NCBI GenBank assembly: GCA_964036155.1
Contig: OZ038422.1
Location: 38,835,201-38,899,200 of the forward strand
Length of the DNA stretch: 64,000 nt
Reading direction: 5' to 3'
DNA from: Diploscapter coronatus
Lineage: Eukaryota; Nematoda; Chromadorea; Rhabditida; Rhabditidae
Part shown: piece by piece, positions 35,817 through 46,842 of the stretch
How the letters are laid out: the number at the start of each line of letters is the position of its first letter
Numbering within the stretch: position 1 is the first letter of the stretch
The notes under the pieces: generated by a model
The model's input: only the letters and a program-made list of their open reading frames with translations
Databases searched by the model: none
Told to the model about the DNA's origin: nothing
Position numbers and translations under genes: made by a program

Positions 35817-37168
35817 ATGAAGCTTCTGGACAATGCGACGCTGGAGAATATCGTCTCGCAGGTCACGATACGAGCCATCGACTGCATTCTCGATTTGAAG
35901 TGAGTCAGGGATTTTTGAATTTTCGATGCGATTTGGCGTAAAATCTCCAGTTTCTCGCGAAAACTGGTTTTAGAACTGGAGAAGCTGGCAAATAAATAAT
36001 TTAATGAGAATCCAAACAGTATCATTCCCGAATCCGACCCATCAAACTTGTCAAATTTTGAAATTCCGTTCAAAATCGAAATTTCCAGAGTGGAGATGTA
36101 CTCGAACAAGATGATCAACCACGACAAGCGCCAGTGGAAGCAGCATTTGATAAGCGAAAATGGACAAACTGAAAGACAGGTTGGGGAATTTTCCTGAATC
36201 TTAAAAGTTTGAAATAACAATTTTCAGCCGCTATCGCCTCCCGAGGATTTTCTGTCGCTGAGTGCCTCGCCGATCATCCACAACACGCGTCTCAGGCACC
36301 TGTCGGAGAGGAGCTCCTGCTCGGACAATGATAATTCTGAGGAGGTGGGGTATTTTGAAAGTTCTTTTTTCTTGCAAATATTTTCCCCCTAAAATTCATG
36401 ATTTATCCTGAAATATTTTAAACTTGAGACGATTTATTATTTTTTTTAAATCTGAAAATTTTCCGCTAAATTTTGTTACAAATCGTCCTAGAACCGAAAA
36501 TTTGTTAATTTCTTCTTGTGAATTTCTGAATTTTCGAGAAAAATCAATATTTGCAGATAGTCTACGTGGATTCCATTTCCAAGAAGACGCTGTTCGACCT
36601 GTCCAGCGTGCTTAACACGGCCTATCCCGACTACGACTTTTCCGATGTCAAGAGCGTCGCTTTCGCACTCGTTCCTTATGAGGTAATTTTCCGTATTTCC
36701 TAGAAGTTATTTTCACGAAAAATTTCAGGACGTGGTCCGTCTCGTGGATGCCAAATTTACGACGTTCGTGGACGGCTATGGATCGATTAAGGACCAGCTG
36801 TGGAGTACGGTCGAGGCAGAGATCAATCCGGCCGAGTGCAAGATTTACTGGTACTTTTTAAATATTCCTTTAAAAATGCGGGACTTTTGTTCCAAATAAA
36901 AGCTTGTTCTTCAAAAAACTCAAAATTACGACATTTCTAATCGGAAAATCAATCAGTTTTGCAATTTTGTGTTCAAATGTTTCGAAATTGCAGCTACAAG
37001 AACAACTACTCATCGGACCCGTTTTCGGAGGGCGGTGTGATTTGGTCACTGAATTTCGTGTTCCACAACAAGACGCTCAAGCGTCAGCTGCTGTTCAGCT
37101 GCCGTGCTCTGTCCATAAGCGGTCACGACTCGTCGATCGACCAATGGGACAGTGACGATTACTACTAA
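35817..37168 (+). CDS. mafr-1: MAF1, repressor of RNA polymerase III transcription
   Basis: Conserved nuclear/cytosolic repressor that binds RNA polymerase III and shuts down tRNA and 5S synthesis under stress. It has 237 residues in six exons: 35817-35899, 36089-36179, 36228-36344, 36557-36682, 36729-36850, 36994-37168. Family landmarks are the MKLLDN start, LSPPEDF, KKTLFDL..LN..YPDYDFS (box with PDYDFS) and QLW..VEAEI.PAEC.IY. The C-terminal DPF..GG..WS.N.VF.NK.LKR...FSCR block is followed by an acidic end. Length is like human MAF1. A CAG acceptor at 35801-35803 lies 13 bases before the ATG without an upstream donor, suggesting trans-splicing. The symbol is the C. elegans name by resemblance. 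Confidence 0.94.
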
Positions 37169-38787
37169 ATTCCCCTATTCTAATTAGCAGCAAGTGTGCG
37201 GAGCCTAGAGCTTTAGATTTGACAAGTACTTACAAGTATGAAAAGGTTGGAAATTTGATAATTCTGAAAGTACGCTCTAATTTGAAAATTATGAAAAAGT
37301 TATCAATATTTTATAAATGGAGCAGATGTTAAAAATCATCAAATTTCAATCTTTCAATATACATGCAGTCGTGTTGACCAAGACCCTCCGAAAAAATGCT
37401 AGATAAAACCGAGATATGTGGTACACGCATGCGCGCATTTACGTGTAAACTCATTTATTTCCGATGTTTTTAGCGATAAAATCAGCAATTTATTTGTTTT
37501 AAAAGATTCCCTAGTGATAGCAGATGCACTTGTGAATAAGGGGTTACAGGAAAAATCAATGCCTGTCTTCACTGACGCATGCGTCCTATTTTTACGCGTA
37601 CATGAGCAAAGAAGGGTAGAGGAAAATACGACTGTAGTTACGCATTTATATCGAGTAGTGTTCCTAGGTGAAAATTCGTCAAAAAATCCTCAAAAAGATG
37701 TCACTTTTATCTTGCTTTTTCCTATAAATAGTACATGTAATTATAGCCTCGGTTGAAAATGTATATGTATCTTCAATTGATTTGATCCTTTCTCTAGTGT
37801 CGATAAGTGTTTTCTTACAAATCGACCTCTTTGAATAGGTGAGACCCAGCTTTTAGCTCGTTTTCTCTAATAGAAGACCCCTTACAAAAATAAAAGTCTT
37901 GGGCTTTTATTAGATAAACTACGGTGTTTTATAGCTTTTCTCGTGACTAATTATAATTACTTCTGACCTTATTTAGTATCTAGACACGACGTGAGTGTAT
38001 CATTTGGGTTGAACTCTGCTAGTTATTCCTTGATTTTCTGGGGCACAAAATTTCGATTGTCTTGTTGACAAGCAACCTATTTTTCAGTGAAAATTTTCCT
38101 CAAATTCACTTCTTCTAACCATTTGGCAGGACCAATGCTCTATTCAAATTTTTGCACCAATTCTATCAATCAAATTTTTAATGTGCAAAAATTTGACAGG
38201 ATTCTTTTCATTCTTATCGAATATGTGTGCACTTCTTTTCAGCTAGTTTTGATTACTATTTTCTATTTATAGGTCCAGGGCTTCTATTTTATTCCTTTAT
38301 CCAGATTACCTCGAACTTGTATATACTCTTTTTACCCACCTAGGCAATATAATTACTACTTCCTGTATATAGTTGACTAGATTTGTGTACAAAATCGGGT
38401 TCATCTTATCACTCACCCACCCCATCTTCACCCTCATATACCTGTATTATTCATCCTCTTTTCTAGAAATAGCAAAAAGTCGAGAAAAAGAGGGTAAATA
38501 ATAATACGGGAAAGTGAGGATTAAAATAGCGTAAATGATAAGATGATCCAAAAATATCGTGTCGAATTTTTCATTGCAAAATTGTGTTCAGGCAACTCCG
38601 AGCGAGTTTTGTGTCCCTATTTAAAGTTTAAACAATTTTTACACTATCCATTATTACGGTTCAGTAAAACATAAATGATTCTCAAAGATTGTACTTTATT
38701 TTGAAAACCCAAGATTAGTTTAATGTCTGCGCTTGCGTTTATCTAACTTTTCCATGCATTTTTGAAAATATCTTGATTTTCAGGTAA
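37169..38787. other. Intergenic, no gene seen
   Basis: AT-rich spacer between two + strand genes. Open frames up to about 110 codons have no splice partners or recognisable motifs. Confidence 0.45.
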
Positions 38788-40127
38788 ATGAGTAGAGACG
38801 GCGAGGTCGAGGCCGGTGACTCTAATTCGGTGACGAATGACAGAAAAAGAGGCTCGGGTGACGATTCGGAGAACGAAAATTCCGAGCCGACCAGCAAGAA
38901 GAAGCTCAAAACCAATGTAAGCCTAATCTAAAAAATTATTGATAAGAATATAAACTAACGAACCTTCCAAGAAACATTTTTGCCTACAAAGCTCATGTAG
39001 ATTGAGAAGAAATATTTCGGCTAACAAGTAGAATCAACTTGTAAAAATGAGCACTTTTCCAGGACAACGACATCAGCACCTCGCTCGTGACGTCGAAGGA
39101 AGAAATCGAGCGACGTCGATTCGAATACCTCGACCATCCGGCTGACATTCAGATTCATTCCTGGGGCAAGGACTTTGGGGAGGTAGATTATTTTATCTTT
39201 TTTCAGGTTTCCTGCATTTATCAACGGATATGGAAGTTAGGGAGTGTAGGAAGTGTAGAGAAATGAAAAAGAGCGTTGACAAATACAAGAAGCCTTTTTT
39301 TCGAAGTAAAAATTCAATTTAAAACCGTGCTGATAAAACATGTTCAAAATCCGATTCCAAAAACATACTGATGATCAGTCGGTCAAAAACTAGTTAAAAT
39401 TTCTCATGAGTTCTTTTTCAATTTGTATTTTCAGGCGGCTGCCACTGCAATCACAGCTATGTACGGCTACATGACGAATCTGTCGTCTGTGGATTCCGCC
39501 TACGAGATTTTCTTCGAGGCCAAAGGCCGCGACAAAGAGACGCTGCTCTACGCGATGATGCACGAGGCCTTGGCCAATTTCCAGGCAGAACCATTCTTCA
39601 TCGGAAATAAAGTCGAGGTTTCCCTCTTTTTCGACTTCTTCGATAAAGGTTGAGCATTCAGGTGATTTCAATAGAGGAGGACGAGACGAACGGTTTCACG
39701 GCGACATTCAAAGCGTCCGGAGAGTCGTTCGACCTCGATAAACATCCACAGGTAAAAATAAAAAGGAGAAAAGTTATTTTAATTCCGAAGTTGAATATTG
39801 AAGTTAAAACAATGTCTGAATTCTAATTTTGAAGATAAACATTGACATAGAAATTGAAGAAGCAAAACAGTGAGTCGCGTCGAAGGGAAACGAGACGAAT
39901 AGCGTAACTTTTGAATATCGACACGTTCTCTCCAATCAGTAATAGTCGAAATAGCTTCAGAGTTGAGTTTAAAGTCAACTTAACTTAGAGGTAAAATTCG
40001 GAAGATGAAATAATTTGGAATTGACTTTCAGGAAGCAGACATCAAAGCGATCACGTACTCGAACATGCAGATCCTTGAGAAACCCGACGAGTCCAAATGT
40101 GATATCTACGTCATTGTAGACATTTAA
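38788..40127 (+). CDS. archease (cofactor of the RTCB tRNA-ligase complex)
   Basis: Small protein that activates the RtcB RNA ligase for multiple turnovers in tRNA splicing and XBP1 mRNA splicing. It has 205 residues in five exons: 38788-38916, 39063-39182, 39435-39617, 39662-39751, 40032-40127. After an acidic, Lys-ending N-terminal extension (SKKKLKTN, possible nuclear signal), the archease fold begins with FEYLDHPADIQIHSWG. It continues with AITAMYGYMT, EPFFIGNKVE and HPQ..DIKAITYSNMQI, and ends in VIVDI. The metal-binding Asp in DHPADI and the terminal Asp of VDI are present. The N-terminal extension of about 60 residues is longer than in bacteria and human. The ATG follows a TTTTCAG acceptor by 4 bases, so the transcript may be trans-spliced. 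Confidence 0.95.
39868..39946. repeat. MITE-like fragment, same family as 14553-14683
   Basis: GAAACGAGACGAATAGCG and TTCTCTCCAATCAGTAATA match, in opposite orientation, the element in the kinesin-13 intron. Only one arm is clear here. It lies in the last archease intron. Confidence 0.7.
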
Positions 40128-40734
40128 CCTGACCGGATCATAAATTTACGGTTGTTTTCTCGATTTTTCCCAGTGATCAAATCAAATCCCTCACTCAATC
40201 TCAACTTATTTCTTGGAAGGTTCCGAGGTTTGGCAAATTTAATAACTGATCGAAATTGGGAATCAGTCTCAAATTCGGAATTCCGCTTACTTCTGAAGAT
40301 GAGAAAACTTACAAAACTGAACTTTTCCCAGAAGTATTTTCAGCTGCCTCTTTTCTTTCTTTAAAATTCTTGATGCTCGAAACAAATCGCTAGAAATCTA
40401 TTTAATTAAATTTATTGATTTCTATTTGTTCAAAATTTTGTTGTTATGTGAAAAATAAATTTTATGATTATTATTCAGTCCAAAACCGGTTTCGCGTAAT
40501 TTGACATTGGCCTTGTAAAGAAATTGGGGGGAGATATGAACAGCTAGTAAATTGATAAAGAAAGAGAAAGGATGAGGGGGATAAATGATAAGGACAAAAA
40601 CAGACTGATCAAACCGGAATTGCGCAATCAATTCAGATGATGGCGGTCAAGGGAAAAGACATAGAACTAATGAAATCTGGGCTAGCGACCTCTAGAAGGT
40701 CTGAAAGCTGTAGAGAGGGTCAGGAATTCCGAAT
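40128..40734. other. Intergenic, no gene seen
   Basis: Short AT-rich spacer between archease and the ZP-domain gene, presumably 3' UTR of the first and promoter of the second. Confidence 0.5.
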
Positions 40735-42625
40735 ATGCCAGATATGGTGGTATATTATCGAGTAATCTGCCTACTCGTATGTCTATTCGCAAACAGCTTC
40801 TCCATTCCAGTCCCCAACGGACAACTTGGTAAAGTTATCGATCCATTCATTGACTAACTCCTAGAATTTTTAACGATATGGAATGAAAACACGTGAATGA
40901 CACGCTATTGGGAGAAAAAAGAGATCTTCATGTTTTTTCTTCTAATTTTTTCAAAAACCACATTTCTGAATTGTCAAATATTTAGGTTCTGCCGAAGTCG
41001 AATGCAGTGAGAACACGATCGAAATTGTCTTCATTACAGAAGATGTATTCCAAGGTAAGAAAAACTACAGCAATCTATGAAAACAAAACGATAACTGAAG
41101 CTGACTTTCAGCCATGTGCAATGCAAAAATCTAAACCTAACCTGATTTTCTAAATTCTCAACTCTAAATTCTAGGAAGAATCTACGCTATCGGTCACGCA
41201 AATGACAGTCGATGTGTGTCTCGGGACATTGGCAAGAGAACGACCTCTATCATAATCAACAAGAACGAATGCGGAGTGGAAATTCGGAGAACCGTAGGAC
41301 AAACTAAAGTTCTAACCTAAATCTAAACCCAGACTAATCCATCGATGATTATTGCATCCGTCAAAATAATGCTATCCTTCCATCGAGATTTCGTGACCAA
41401 AGTTGACAGGGTAGGACTCGGCAGCTCAAAAAATTACCAAGGAAATATTTAGGGCTATGAGATCAGTTGTATCTACACTCACGGAGGAGACACCGTTGAA
41501 TATCCGATTCAAGTTGCTACTCCGGTAAGCCAATTCTCAAGACTTTTTTTTGAGTATTTTTTTTACAATTTTTAGAGTCTGGCAAGCTTCACGGCCATCG
41601 CCGATTTACCGCATTGCATCTATGAAGTACTAGATCCTCAGACAGGGCTTCCTGCTGAATTAGTTTCGGTTGGAAGCAGACTTTTACACAGATGGAATTG
41701 CGAAACACCGACGCCAGGCAAGTGTAAATTTAGAATTATTGTAAAATTAATAATTTTCCTTTCTGCATGATCTTCTCTACAAAATTGATGAACTTTACAG
41801 AAAAAATATAATAGTTGTTCAAACCTGTGCGTTTTTAGAAATGTGGTGTATGCGAGTGCACACGTGCCGCGTGGATGATGGTTCAGGCACGGAATTCGTC
41901 GTGCTCGATGAAAGAGGGTAAATCAATGTGTGAAAATTTTATTGATTTATTTCGCAAGCAAAATTATTAACGTTTTTTCAAAGTTTAGATGCTCCGTCGA
42001 TCAATTTCTACTGGACAACCTCGACTACGCCCCCAGTGGCTTGTTCGCTCAAAAAGAATCGCACGCTTTCAAGTTTTCTGACCGAGTATAAAATTTCAAC
42101 TTTCCTACTTTTGTAATGAAATTTGTAGCTGGTCGTGAATTTCGAATGCAGCATTCGAATCGATTTGAAGGAAAATGGACAATGCCCGGTATTTTTTTTT
42201 TTAATTTCACAAATTTTCAATGTTTCAAAATTTTAGTCGAACGTTTGCGCGGGTCGCTCTGGACGAAGAGTTAGAAGCCGATTGCCTCGAGAGGTTCAAA
42301 TTTTAATTTACTTAAAATTCCATTTTAGAAGAGTTTTGTCATTTTTCCTTTGAAATTTGAGGCTCATTTCTATGGTTTTCAATCTTCAAAAATTTCAATG
42401 TTATATTTTCAGACTGAAAGCCATGAAGTCAAAGTTCGATCTTCGTCACTCAAAGTCCAAGACCCGCAAATCAAGTCATTCAACTTATCGGACCTCAAAA
42501 CCCCCGCTTCGGAATATTGTATTTCACGAACCGTAGCCATTTCTTCTACAATTTGCCTCGCTCTCTTCAGCAGTTTGATCGGAGCCACCGCGGTGATTCT
42601 AGTGTTTTATTTGAGAGATCATTAA
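40735..42625 (+). CDS. ZP-domain transmembrane protein, cuticlin-like
   Basis: Secreted/apical matrix protein of the cuticlin type. It has 359 residues in eleven exons: 40735-40828, 40986-41054, 41175-41293, 41333-41410, 41453-41524, 41576-41717, 41839-41917, 41989-42085, 42129-42188, 42237-42293, 42413-42625. Signal peptide: hydrophobic YRVICLLVCLFANSFS. The ZP module starts at VECSENTIEI and runs through many paired Cys (RCVSRDIGK, SCIYTHGG, HRWNCETPTP). Cuticlin hallmarks CMRVHTCRVDDGSG and VLDERGCSVDQFLLDNLDY follow. A basic RRVRSR site near residue 280 is a plausible furin-type cleavage site, as in ZP proteins, before a C-terminal membrane span at about 328-353. Two in-frame ATGs (40735, 40744) could start it. 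The donor after 41717 is GC (GCAAGT). Which cuticlin it corresponds to cannot be told. Confidence 0.9.
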
Positions 42626-42866
42626 GATTTAAATTATACTTTTAGCATCAGATAAATTGAGTTTTTGATAAGTAAGTCATTATGCAAGTCATTATACAAG
42701 AATACCCATATACAGTTTCGCCCGTATTTTTATGATTTTGTCTTTAAAAAACACGAAAAAATCGAAAAGAAACATGGAATTTGGGGTTAATTATAGATTC
42801 TTCATGTTATTTTAATTTCTTTTAAAAATTTCCTGATCTGACTCTTTTCCAAAACACTTCATTTGG

Positions 42867-45800
42867 TCAGTCAGTTTCCCCATTATTCGAGCTCATTTGG
42901 TCTTCCTCCTCCTCGGCAATTTGCTCGACTTCTATGGTGATTGGTTCGGACACGCCACCAACCTCACCATTCAAACCAACTGGCTAAAACTCGACTTTCA
43001 AAGTTCATTCGGATTTTTCTAGTTTTAAAGTATTGAAGGGAAACTAGCCTGAATTTGAATGTTGTGAATGCCCGCGGTGAGGTCCTGGATGATAAAGGAA
43101 TTGTCGAGAGCCTGCACGGGTCCGAGCATTCGTCCATCCACGATAGCGTTGTAACCTGGAGCAATATTCCTTTCAAGAAAATTGAAGTTGTCAATATTTT
43201 TGAAATATCGTTTCTTCAGAAAGACAAAACTTGCACTTTTCGAGAACCTCCTTTTTCTGCGAATAGAAAGAACTATAGCCGTTTCAATTTTGTAAATCTT
43301 ACAGGAAACGACAGGCATGGTCCAGCTGATTTCGAATATTCCGGGGCTCGTTCCGGAAGGTTTTGCGCGGAGTTTGAGTGGAATCGGCATGACTGGCCGG
43401 TTTATTTGTACTTCATTCTAAAATTGAACATCGCTGAAGCTAAGCTTCAAACTTAAGTTCTCACCCTCAATTCCTCCATAGACTTGACCAAATGGTCGAT
43501 GATCATAGCGGTCGACTCGTTGATTTCCACGTTCTTTTCGTGCTCAATTTTCAACGTCCTCACCTCTTCTCGCAGCACGCGGATTTCCTCTCGAAGCTGA
43601 TCCTGAAAAATCAAGTCTAGAATAGGAAATAAAACAAAACGTCATCATAATCAAAATAGTCTCATGGTTTTCAAATAGGATATGAAATTCGATATTTTCT
43701 AGTGGCCTTTTGTTCCGACTACCCACAGTCTGTCCAGACTCACCTCTCTTGCCTATCCACTTTTTAGAGGAATAGGAGAAAATATAACAAAAAAAAGTGA
43801 TTATGAGTAGGTCGAACAGGCCTTTTTTAATCGAAAATCCAAAAATCCGACCTCCACCACACCGTGCGACTTCCCCCAAGTTTTGTCCCTGACCACGGGA
43901 ATGACTCTCAATGTTGCCTGCCTCTGGGCGTTATCAGGCTCTTCGAAATCTTCATCGAAGAGAACAGTCCCCGGCAACTGGACAGAAGACACCGTCGGGA
44001 TGGTTTCTTGAGACGAAGGTCGACTGAAATATTCTATTTTTAATACGGTATCTTGATTTTTAAAATTACATCGTATTTGTAGAGCTAATGATCACCGTTG
44101 ACGTGGAGGCTTCTGAATTTTTAAATACAGCAATCCTTTCTTTTATTCTTCTTACATCATTTTAATACTATTTTTAAATGAAATTGGTTTTACAGTAATC
44201 CTAATTTTAAATTACAGTATACCTGATTGGGTGGAGTCCATCGTGGATGTTCTTCTGAGATATCTCGCGTTTTGAGGTGAGGGTTTGAATGGCGATCGGG
44301 GAGAGGACTTTGCCGATTTGACGAGTGGGGAGCCGAGACTGCTGCTGCGCGAACGCGTCGCGGGGGTTTGGTTTTCCTTCTCGGCGATCAGACGGTGAGT
44401 GGGATTGAGTTGAGCACGCCAATTCGAGTAGGGCGAATAGAGGGAGACCTGAAATTGCATTATTTTAAAATTCAGCAACTCATTAGTTCTTCTAATTTCT
44501 CTTGCTAATTCTTGTAACCTTTCAATGTTTTTTTCGTCTTCAACAATCTTCCAGATTGTTTAAAATTCCAATGTTTTTTTTTCACGAGTTATTAATTACA
44601 GCGGTCATTCAAGAGAAGTTCAAACTCACATTTTCACTAGCTTTGCTCGACTTATCATCCATATCCAGATCACTGACAGACATGCTCGAATTGTGCCCTC
44701 GGAAGACGTCCGTGCGAGCTTGAAGGGCCTGAAAAATCTATTTTCTTAAAAAAAAAAAAAATGATAATTTTCAAACCTTCTGAACCGATTCGTTCAGAAC
44801 ATCGGAAAGACGAGTGGACGTGCTCAGGGGGCAGACACTCAAAATTCATTTTCGCAAAAATCAATTTTTCTAAAAAAAAAAAAAATACCTAGTCAAATAG
44901 TCGTGAAGCTCCTTGTGCTGACCGATTTTTAACTTTCTGATTTTCCCCTGAAATGTTTAAGTTGGGATTTTCAAAAGATTACAAAAAATACCTGGATAAG
45001 TAGAAATTCTCCCTTCAACTGTTCCTCTTCGCTGAGCACCGTTTTATCGAGAACTTCGAGACTTTCTGTCAGAAGACAGGCGAAGAAGGGACGGTAGTTG
45101 AAAGGGGCGTCGATCGAGAAGCAAGGGTTGGTTTCTGATTTTTTTAAAATATAATTTTTAACCTTCAAAACTTTTCCTTCAAAGTATTTCTATATAATTC
45201 AACGAATTTTCTTCTCAATATTTTTTTCTAAAATTTTACTATTATTTTTAGATTTTTCTGATTTGTCAAAAATTCAAAATCTCACCAACAGAAAGTTCGA
45301 CCAGTTTGAGCCCCTCCAAACAAATGAACTGCGTCAAATCGGCTATCTGATTGCCATCCAGCGCCAATGATTTTAAATTCCGAGGCAGACTGGTTTTGGC
45401 ATTCTGAAAATCCTTCGATTCTCTATTAAGGAAATGTTTTCACCTCCAAAGAAGCGATTTGGTTTCTGGAGAGCCCGAGATACTGTAGATTTGTGCAGTT
45501 GAACACGTTTGGGGGGACTTCAATCAAATTGTCCGCCAATTCCAGGTACTGTAGTTGTTTGGAGGAGAGGCTTGGTAAAGACTGAAAAATTACAATTTTC
45601 AAAAATGTAAAAAAAAAAACAACTAAAATAATTTTAACAATCGGAAAAGAATACCTCAATTTGATTGTTCCTTAAAGAGACGTGCTGCAGAGCGGGAAAA
45701 TGGCCCAAATCTTTGACATCGGCGATCTTGTTGTTGTTCAGAGTGAGTCGAGTCAGGCGACCTGACAGAGGCAAAAGGGAAGTCAGCTTGATGAGCTCGT

Positions 45801-46589
45801 TTTGGGACGCGTCCAACTAAAAAAGACAAATATTACTCTTCACAAACTTTTACCATCTTTTCTTAGATTAAAAAAATATTTTCTTGCAGATCATTTTCCA
45901 AATTCATCTAAATTTTTGCACATACCTCCGTAAGATGTCTGAACATGTCCATACCCGACAGCATTTTGAATCTGTTGCTTCTCAAATCCAGCTTCTTCGC
46001 CTGAAAATCTTCCTTTTCATTTGTAGATCTTATTCTTTCATTTCATATTGAAATATAGCTGTTAGAAATAGGCTGGAGAAGTTTCAAGCCAAATTTAATA
46101 TTCGAATTATTTTCTTCGTTTTTTACATCGAAGATCCTACACTGCGATACTCCTCCTTGAATTGCTTGTTGAGTCGGACCAAGTCCTGTTCGCTCAAATC
46201 GAGGCATCCGTCATCGGAAATAATCGCAGTGGAATTCATGCCTTCTCTCAAAATAAAGATTTTTTCCTTTAGATAAAAAAAATTAAACCTGGCAGACGAT
46301 CTGCTGGAATTGACTTCTTGGAAAGCAGGACTGCTCATTTCTGTTCCGAGTTGAGAGGAATCCTGAAAACCAAATCTTAAGCTTCATTGAAAAGTTGTTT
46401 TCTTTAAATTATTTCTCCCTTTCAAAAATTTAGATTTGTAATTCTTGCATGATCTGATCGCTCCTGTTCCGGAGAAGTGGGTGGCTCGCTGCCTTGCAAA
46501 ATCTCCGTGTCGACTTCGACTTCAACCACTTGCTGCTCAGCTTGTTCACGTGGCTCAGACTGCCCGTCTTCAGACTCCTTTCCATCCAT
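42867..46589 (-). CDS. leucine-rich-repeat protein with coiled coil and Fn3-like C-terminus
   Basis: Predicted intracellular LRR scaffold of 697 residues in 18 exons: 46449-46589, 46289-46362, 46141-46246, 45926-46000, 45655-45816, 45444-45581, 45286-45403, 44992-45134, 44889-44947, 44777-44837, 44630-44728, 44223-44448, 44070-44112, 43852-44023, 43465-43602, 43303-43417, 43049-43155, 42867-42983. An acidic N-terminus is followed by about six 22-24-residue repeats (LDLRSNRFKML, LTLNNNKI, LELADNLI, LGLSRNQI, LALDGNQI) and an LRR cap-like segment (FFACLLTESLEVLDK). Next come a Ser/Pro/Arg-rich region with SRSSSLGSP, a coiled coil (QLREEIRVLREEVRTLK), and two beta-rich segments resembling an Fn3 domain (ISWTMPV, YNAIVDG). 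An acidic tail ends it. No signal peptide. The layout recalls centrosomal/ciliary LRR proteins such as CEP97, but this is not established. GC donors occur at introns 46363-46448 and 42984-43048. Confidence 0.82.
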
Positions 46590-46842
46590 TTTCGACCAAT
46601 TCCTGAAGTGTTTCATTAGAATTTTCAAAATCGAGAAGAACGCGAATGTTTCGTACGTTGTCAAGGAGAGAAGAGGGATTTTGAACGAAGCTAAATTCGC
46701 GGTGCTCAATTTTGACCTCCCTTTAGACGAGTTCTCTGCATCAAGAGAGTCATTAGAAATTCAAGAAAACACTTTGAGCCGCTTTTCTGACTTTCGATGA
46801 TTTTCTAGAAGATCATATTCCCAAAAAGGCTTCGAAGCCGCG
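46590..46842. promoter_or_regulatory. Shared divergent promoter region
   Basis: 253 bases separate the start codons of the LRR gene (-) and the kinase gene (+), so their promoters must overlap unless a 5' UTR exon lies further away. No specific binding site is recognised. In-frame upstream ATGs exist for the LRR gene (for example near 46619), so its true start may lie inside this stretch. Confidence 0.5.

Noticed and set aside
35756..36220. 154-codon - strand open frame
   Set aside because: Antisense to MAF1 exons 1-2, poor composition.
37418..37756. A 112-codon open frame on the + strand
   Set aside because: No domain, no flanking splice signals, in the spacer between MAF1 and archease.
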